From Pseudomonas sp. G2-4 (GTDB taxonomy: Bacteria > Pseudomonadota > Gammaproteobacteria > Pseudomonadales > Pseudomonadaceae): DNA of 64,000 bases. The first letter of the stretch is position 1, and every line of letters begins with the position of its first letter. The notes under the pieces were generated by a model. That model did not search any database. It saw only the letters and a list, made by a program, of their open reading frames with translations, and was not told the origin of the DNA. Shown piece after piece: positions 58,420 to 64,000 of the stretch. The stretch spans positions 2,914,001 to 2,978,000 of the forward strand of contig NZ_CP125957.1 in NCBI RefSeq assembly GCF_030064125.1, in the 5' to 3' direction. The position numbers and the translations under genes are program-made.

Positions 58420-61206
58420 TCAAGGTTGGATAAAGACATTGACCGGGAAATTCCCCAGTGCGGCGCTGAGCATCAGCTCCCCTTGGGGTGTGACTGCTGT
58501 GCTTGAAAAAAGTCCCTTCAGTTTTTCATCCTCGGCGGCAAACGGTAACGCCACGCGGGTATCGCCCCAGTCCGATGCAGCCACCTGTGGCACGGCACTG
58601 TTTTCCAGCAGGCGGGCGGCATGGATCGGTACCACGACGACTGCCCGTTGTTGCTCGTGTTCTCGCATAAAGGCCAACACCCGTTGGGCGTGTTCACCGA
58701 CCACCTGTAGCGGCTGGTAGCTGCCTTGGCGGAACAGCTGCGGGTATTCGGCCCGCAGGGCCAGTGTCCTGGCGATCAATGCCTGCTTGACCCGGCCGTC
58801 ACGCCAGTCGTGTACCAGCGCTGCTGGGGTATTGTCGGCGTGCATCGCCTCACGGCGCGCCTCGAAATCCACCGGGCGACGGTTGTCCGGATCCACCAGG
58901 CTGAAATCCCAGAACTCGTTGCCCTGGTACAGGTCCGGCACGCCGGGCACGGTCATGCGCAGCAAAGTCTGCGCCAAGCTGTTGAGGGCGCCTGCCGCGG
59001 CAATGGCCTGGACCGCTTCGGCGATGGCACTGCGCAAGGGCACTCCTTCATCGCACAGCAGCAGCCGTTCGAGGAACATCTGGGTGGCTTGCTCATAGGC
59101 GTCATTCACCGCCGCCCAGCTGCTTTGCAACTTGGCTTCACGCAAGGCCTTGCGTTGCCATTGCCACAGGCGCTCGTTGTAGTCGGCCAGTGCCTTGGGG
59201 TCGTGTGGATCAAGGTCCAGCGGCCAGCTTCCGAGTAGCGCCTGGTACAGAATCAGCTCATCCCCGGCCGAGGGGGCCGCAGGGTCGCTGTGCAGCGAGG
59301 GCGAGAGGATGCGCCATTGTTCCACGCACGCGGTGTACCAATCGGGACGTTCGCTGAGCACCGCCAACCGGGCGCGGGTGTCTTCGCCGCGCTTGTGGTC
59401 GTGGGTGGCGGTGGTCATCAGGTTGTCCGGGCAATGTTCCAGCCGCTCAAGACAGGCGTTGTGGAACGCTTGAGGCGGGGCGCTGAAACGCTCGGTGTTA
59501 TAGCCCACGTCATTGCGCGACAATAGCACTGCCGACCGATAGAGCGCGGTGTCTTCCACGGCCTTGGCCGCCGCTGGAGAGGTCAGTTGCTGGAAACGCA
59601 CACAGGCATGTCGCAGGCGTTTGCGCTGACTCCCACGGGGGCGATATCGCCATGGCGTGCCGCCGAGCCAATCGGCCAGGTAATCGAGCACCGGCCAGTC
59701 GGCTTCACTGAGGGTTTGCCGGGCGCCTTCCAAGGCCTGGTTGAAAAACACCTCGTCCTCGGCAGAGCGACCCAACGGGTTGATGTACGTACGGTACACC
59801 GGGAAATGCACAATCAGTTCCTGCAACGCTCGCCGAATCGCACCCAAGGTCAGGTCGCGGGTCATCACATCGTCCCGAGCCACTTGCAGCAGGGCCTGGG
59901 CGACGCTTTCGAAGTCGCCGGCGAGGGAACCGTTGAGAATCTGCTGGCGAGCCAGGCGGGCTTCTTCGATGAAGTGTGCCGGGCGTTCGCTGTGACGGCT
60001 CCAGAACTCGGCAAGGGGCTCGGCACCGGCCGGATCATGCTGCAGCAGCGAGATCTGGTTCATGAATTCGTAACCGGTGCTGCCGTCGATGTTCCAGTCA
60101 CGACGCAAGGTTTCGCCATCGCCGAGGATCTTCTCGATGAAAATCGGCAAGTGCCGCGACGGCGACAGTGAATCGACGCGTCTGCGCAATTTGCGGCAGT
60201 AGCCGCGAGGATCGGCAAGCCCGTCGATATGATCGATCCGCAGCCCGTCCACCAGCCCTTCGCTGATCAATTCGAAAATCTTTGCATGGGTGGCTTCGAA
60301 CACGGTCGGGCGTTCGACCCGCAAGCCGCCCAGTTCGTTGACATCGAAAAACCGCCGCCAGTTGATGTCGTCCGCTGCGGTGCGCCAACTGGCGAGGCGG
60401 TAGCTCTGGCGCTCCAACAGCTGATGCAGGCGCTTGAAACCCTCGGACTCGAGGGAGTCGTAGCCGCTCAGGTTATCCTCGATGGCGGCGAGGATGCCCG
60501 GCTGTGTTGCCAGCTCCCGCAGCTCTACTTGCAGCGGGCGGGCGAGGGTGTGAGCGTCAGTCTGGTAATTCAACGTGGTAAAGCGCTCGGCCAGGGCCTT
60601 GAGCGCTTCGGCCTGCTCCGATGGCAGGGTCTCGGCGGGTTTGAGTAACTCGCCGTACTGCATCGGGCAGATGGGGAAGTGATGTTCGTAATGCTCGACG
60701 TAGAAGCTGCCTTGCGTTGCATCGAAGCGCGGCTTCAGCGTGCCTTCCTGCAAGGCGACGCCGTAGTCACTGCCCAGGAACGGCAGCAACAGCTGGCCTT
60801 CCATCAGCGGGTCCGGGGAGTGCCACTGGATGTCGAAAAACTCACCGTAGGGACTCAGGCGTCCCCATTCCAGCAGGTCCAGCCACCAGGGGTTGTCGTT
60901 GCCGCCGACGGCCATGTGGTTGGACACGATGTCGAGGATCAGTCCCATCCCGTGTTCACGCAGGGTCGCGACCAGGCGCTTGAGTGCGGCTTCGCCGCCT
61001 AGCTCCGGGTTGACCTGGGTCGGATCGACGACGTCGTAGCCGTGCATGGACCCGGCCCGGGCCTTGAGCAGTGGCGAAGCATAAATATGACTGATGCCCA
61101 GCGCCGAGAAGTACGGCACCTGAGGCACGGCATCGTCCAGGGTGAAACCCTTATGAAATTGCAGGCGAAGGGTCGCCCGTAGTGGTTGGGCCAAGGTCGG
61201 TTTCAT
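58420..61206 (-). CDS. treY: Maltooligosyl trehalose synthase TreY
   Basis: This 928-aa GH13 enzyme turns the reducing end of maltodextrins into a trehalose unit. Motifs are GLILDIVSNHMAVGGND, GLRIDHIDGLADPRGY (nucleophile Asp), IFIEKILGDGETL (acid Glu) and TATHDHKRGEDTRARL. It overlaps malQ by 4 nt. With TreZ it makes free trehalose from glycogen, useful against osmotic and desiccation stress. Confidence 0.95.
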   Translation of the reverse strand: MKPTLAQPLRATLRLQFHKGFTLDDAVPQVPYFSALGISHIYASPLLKARAGSMHGYDVVDPTQVNPELGGEAALKRLVATLREHGMGLILDIVSNHMAVGGNDNPWWLDLLEWGRLSPYGEFFDIQWHSPDPLMEGQLLLPFLGSDYGVALQEGTLKPRFDATQGSFYVEHYEHHFPICPMQYGELLKPAETLPSEQAEALKALAERFTTLNYQTDAHTLARPLQVELRELATQPGILAAIEDNLSGYDSLESEGFKRLHQLLERQSYRLASWRTAADDINWRRFFDVNELGGLRVERPTVFEATHAKIFELISEGLVDGLRIDHIDGLADPRGYCRKLRRRVDSLSPSRHLPIFIEKILGDGETLRRDWNIDGSTGYEFMNQISLLQHDPAGAEPLAEFWSRHSERPAHFIEEARLARQQILNGSLAGDFESVAQALLQVARDDVMTRDLTLGAIRRALQELIVHFPVYRTYINPLGRSAEDEVFFNQALEGARQTLSEADWPVLDYLADWLGGTPWRYRPRGSQRKRLRHACVRFQQLTSPAAAKAVEDTALYRSAVLLSRNDVGYNTERFSAPPQAFHNACLERLEHCPDNLMTTATHDHKRGEDTRARLAVLSERPDWYTACVEQWRILSPSLHSDPAAPSAGDELILYQALLGSWPLDLDPHDPKALADYNERLWQWQRKALREAKLQSSWAAVNDAYEQATQMFLERLLLCDEGVPLRSAIAEAVQAIAAAGALNSLAQTLLRMTVPGVPDLYQGNEFWDFSLVDPDNRRPVDFEARREAMHADNTPAALVHDWRDGRVKQALIARTLALRAEYPQLFRQGSYQPLQVVGEHAQRVLAFMREHEQQRAVVVVPIHAARLLENSAVPQVAASDWGDTRVALPFAAEDEKLKGLFSSTAVTPQGELMLSAALGNFPVNVFIQP

Positions 61207-63281
61207 CGGTCACGCTCGTTCGCCTGAAGTCGCGCGCAGGCGAGTATTTCCAGGCGCCGGGCGGCGTCTGGGGCATCCAGCAACGCCTGGCTGTCGTGGG
61301 CCAGGCGGCGACGCCAATTCGGGTGGGTGTCGGTGGTGCCGGGCAGGTTGGCCTGCTCGTCGATGCCCAGGGCATCCTCGAGCGGCAGTAACACCAGCGG
61401 CGCGCGGGTGTGGCCGAGGAAACGCACGCTGGCATCCAGCACCTCGTCGGTTTCGTGACGTTCTTCGCGAAAGTTCTGCGGGTCCTCGTTCAACACGTTG
61501 CGCAGGCCTTCGCGTTCACGCTCGCGGTGTTTGCGCCAGTCCATTTCGCTGTGGGAGTCGATCAGGTCCAGGCGGGCGTTCCAGTCGATATCATGACCGT
61601 GCCACCAGCCATTGAGGGTCGGCAGGTCATGGGTGCTGGTGGTTGCCAGGGCGTTGTCCGGCCAATCGAGGATAGGGTTGAAGCGAGTGTTGTCCTGTTC
61701 AAACAACAGCACGCGCATGCCCAGGATCGACCGGGCACTGAGCTTTTCCCGCAGGCCTTCGGGCACGGTGCCGAGGTCCTCGCCGAGCACGATGGCTTGG
61801 TGCCGGTGGGATTCCAGCGCCAACAGGCGCAGCAGGTCATCCAGCGGATAGTAAAGGTACGCGCCATCACAAGGCGGGGCGTCGTTCGGGATCACCCACA
61901 GGCGTTGCAGGCCCATGACGTGATCGATACGCAAGCCGCCGGCATGGGCGAAGTTGGCCCGCAGCATTTCAATGAAGGCGCGAAAGCCGTTGCGCACCAA
62001 GCCTTCCGGAGAAAACGCCGAGATACCCCAGCCTTGGCCGGAGCGGTTGAGAATGTCCGGCGGTGCGCCCACGGTCAGCGAAGCGAGCAGTTCGTCCTGC
62101 CGGCTCCAGGCCTGGCTACCGCCGCCATCGGCCCCCACCGCGAGGTCGGCGATCAGGCCGATGCCCATGCCACTGGATTTGGCCGCGCTTTGGGCGCGCT
62201 CCAGGCAGCGGGCGATCAGCCACTGGCAAAACGCGTAGTAGCCGATTTCGTCGGCGTTTTCTTCGGCAAAGTGGGCCAGCGCCGGGCTGCGGGGATTACG
62301 CCACTCTTCGGGCCAGTGGCGCCAGTCGAGGCTTTCCCCCCGAGCTGCGCGTTCGGCCTGCAAGGCTTCGAAGCGACAATGGTTTTCCAGGGCTTCGCCG
62401 CTGGTATGGCGGAAACTGCTGAAATCTTCATGCAGCGGATGCTCACCCTGGCTGAAACCGTCGTACAGGGCCCGCAGGACTTTCTGTTTGGCCTGGGCCG
62501 CCACCGGCCAGTCGACCAGCGGCTGCTCTTCCAGGCTGCGCAGTTGATTGGTCAAGCCAGTGGCATCGATGGCGGTGCGCAGGGCGCGTTCACCCAGAAT
62601 GGTCCCCGGCGCCGCATACAGGCTGTTGAGGAACAGGCGGCTGGACGGCGAATAAGGGCTGTAGCGTCCGGTGTCGCTGCTGAACATCGCATGCATCGGG
62701 CTGATGGCCAGGGCATCGGCACCGCGCTCGCCGGCCACCCGCGCCAGTTCTTCCAAGGCCTGGGTGTCGCCGAAACCGCCATCGCCTGGGCGTCGTAGTG
62801 AATATAACTGTGCGCTCAGGCCCCAGGCCCGCGGTGTCGGCTCGTCCACCGCATCGGCCACGCTGTAGCAGCGGGCCGGCGCGACCGCCAGGGTAAAGTG
62901 CTGGTCCTGGATGCGAACGTGCTGATAACCCACCGGGATCATCCCCGGCAGCTTGGCATCGGCGTCGAGTTTCAGGTTCAGCGTCGCGCCGTCCTCGAGT
63001 TTGATCTCGCAGGGCGTTGCGGCTTCGAAATAGCGGCTCAGGTCCACGCTGGTCCCGACGTCGGCGGTGATCAGCGGTGGCAACTGATGGTTCTGCTGGG
63101 CCTGTTGCAATTGCTGCAAGCTGGCGTCGATTTCCTGGGCGCTACCCGCCGGATGGCCGAGGCCAGTCAAGACTGAGCGCAGCACGGCAGGCGAGACTTT
63201 TTGTGCCCGGCCGTTCGCGTCTATCCAGTCGACTGCAAGGCCTGCTCGACCGGCGAGGATTTCAAGTTGCGCATCGCTCAT
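61203..63281 (-). CDS. malQ: 4-alpha-glucanotransferase MalQ
   Basis: This 692-aa GH77 amylomaltase re-sizes maltodextrins. Active-site regions are GLRIDHVMGLQRLW (nucleophile Asp), VLGEDLGTVPEGL (acid Glu) and TTSTHDLPTLNGWWHGHD. It is coupled by 4-nt overlaps to treY and treZ, feeding chains of suitable length to TreY. Confidence 0.95.
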   Translation of the reverse strand: MSDAQLEILAGRAGLAVDWIDANGRAQKVSPAVLRSVLTGLGHPAGSAQEIDASLQQLQQAQQNHQLPPLITADVGTSVDLSRYFEAATPCEIKLEDGATLNLKLDADAKLPGMIPVGYQHVRIQDQHFTLAVAPARCYSVADAVDEPTPRAWGLSAQLYSLRRPGDGGFGDTQALEELARVAGERGADALAISPMHAMFSSDTGRYSPYSPSSRLFLNSLYAAPGTILGERALRTAIDATGLTNQLRSLEEQPLVDWPVAAQAKQKVLRALYDGFSQGEHPLHEDFSSFRHTSGEALENHCRFEALQAERAARGESLDWRHWPEEWRNPRSPALAHFAEENADEIGYYAFCQWLIARCLERAQSAAKSSGMGIGLIADLAVGADGGGSQAWSRQDELLASLTVGAPPDILNRSGQGWGISAFSPEGLVRNGFRAFIEMLRANFAHAGGLRIDHVMGLQRLWVIPNDAPPCDGAYLYYPLDDLLRLLALESHRHQAIVLGEDLGTVPEGLREKLSARSILGMRVLLFEQDNTRFNPILDWPDNALATTSTHDLPTLNGWWHGHDIDWNARLDLIDSHSEMDWRKHREREREGLRNVLNEDPQNFREERHETDEVLDASVRFLGHTRAPLVLLPLEDALGIDEQANLPGTTDTHPNWRRRLAHDSQALLDAPDAARRLEILACARLQANERDR

Positions 63282-64000
63282 AGGCGCTCTCCAGTGATGT
63301 TGGGCAAGTTTGTCGCCTGCGTCAGACTGACCAGAGCGCTGTAGGGCGCAAGGACGCCCTGTTGCAACAGACCCATGGCTTGGTGCGGATGTTCGAAAAG
63401 AATGTGCACCTCTTCTGGAGCGGTGTGTTCGAGCGGTTGGTCGCTGAGGTTCAGGTCGATGCGCAATACGCTGCCGTCGCCCAGCCGCCAGCGTGCGCTG
63501 ACGGCGCCATGGCCCAGGACATCGGCGCCCAGGGCTTGGGCACCGGGCAGGCGCGGGACGATTTCTTCACGGCGGATCTTCAGCAATTGGCGGTACAGCG
63601 CCTCGGTGGCGTGCTGATGAGAATGCTGGGTTTCGAACACCGGCCGCGAGGCCTCGAAGGTACCGACGTCGTTGGGGTCGGGAATCCGTTCGCGCTTCTC
63701 GGGGTCGGCGAAGGCGCTGAAGGCCGCGAACTCGTTGCGCCGGCCTTCGCGCACCAGTTCCGCCAGTTCGCCATGATGGCTGGTGAAAAACAGGAACGGG
63801 TGTTCGGCGGCCACTTCATCGCCCATGAACAGCAACGGAATCATCGGTGATAACAACAGCAGGGCGATCGCCGCGTGCAGGGCCTGGGGCGGCGCCAGTT
63901 GATGCAGGCGTTCCCCCAGGGCTCGATTGCCGATCTGGTCATGGTTCTGCAGGAACAGCACGAAGGCGCTGGGTGGCAAATGACCGCTGGGTTCACCCCG
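63278..64000 (-). CDS. treZ: Malto-oligosyltrehalose trehalohydrolase TreZ (partial, C-terminal part)
   Basis: The 240 C-terminal residues are visible; the start lies beyond the window. The FLQNHDQIGNRALGER segment holds the conserved His-Asp of GH13 near the active site, and PLLFMGDEVAAEHPFLFF is typical of TreZ. It releases trehalose from the product of TreY. The stop overlaps malQ by 4 nt. Confidence 0.92.
   Translation of the reverse strand, partial: RGEPSGHLPPSAFVLFLQNHDQIGNRALGERLHQLAPPQALHAAIALLLLSPMIPLLFMGDEVAAEHPFLFFTSHHGELAELVREGRRNEFAAFSAFADPEKRERIPDPNDVGTFEASRPVFETQHSHQHATEALYRQLLKIRREEIVPRLPGAQALGADVLGHGAVSARWRLGDGSVLRIDLNLSDQPLEHTAPEEVHILFEHPHQAMGLLQQGVLAPYSALVSLTQATNLPNITGERL

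Overview
The window is chromosomal DNA of a Pseudomonas, most likely of the P. fluorescens complex (brassicacearum/corrugata-like). The reasons are high GC, a Dnr regulator, the narXL-narK1K2GHJI layout, and Pseudomonas-type REP palindromes between genes. I see about 55 protein genes, one of them frameshifted, and no rRNA, tRNA, CRISPR array or insertion sequence.

Bases 1-24,200 are an anaerobic block. A pdxH paralogue with moaB-moeA is followed by ubiUVT (oxygen-independent ubiquinone synthesis), dnr (NO-responsive regulator), narXL (nitrate two-component system), and one long operon narK1-narK2-narG-narH-narJ-narI-ppiC-moaA. The block ends with nrdD, a separate 53-residue glycyl-radical polypeptide, and nrdG. 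Five FNR-type boxes (TTGAY-N4-RTCAA) lie at 103, 2713, 8992, 21188 and 27621. Each has a -10-like hexamer placed as in a class II Anr/Dnr promoter, so pdxH-moaB-moeA, ubiUVT, nar, nrdDG and a small DUF3079 gene look like one oxygen/NO regulon. Palindromic NarL sites and an IHF site add nitrate input.

Bases 24,365-34,000 hold ftrABCD (ferrous iron uptake, Fur box), the Anr-boxed DUF3079 cysteine protein, a secreted M20 dipeptidase, rlhA (rRNA hydroxylation) and a diguanylate cyclase.

Bases 34,150-40,330 hold a probable light-response locus. A chalcone-isomerase-like operon runs right and a convergent operon (SnoaL-like, SDR, FAD oxidase, DUF1365, Cfa, DUF2878) runs left. Both start from TGTACA-N12-TGTACA operators, the spacing I recall for class II LitR/PplR photosensors. 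The SnoaL-like gene carries a one-base frameshift.

Bases 40,387-55,500 are accessory metabolism: ene-reductase and pirin with a LysR regulator; a flavin monooxygenase/RidA/DUF1028/M20 deacylase/solute-binding-protein set; an AraC regulator with porin-like protein, MFS transporter and amidase; and a PIG-L deacetylase lacking a catalytic Asp. Bases 55,776-64,000 are the glycogen/trehalose genes glgX, a DUF2934 gene, treY, malQ and treZ (cut by the window end).
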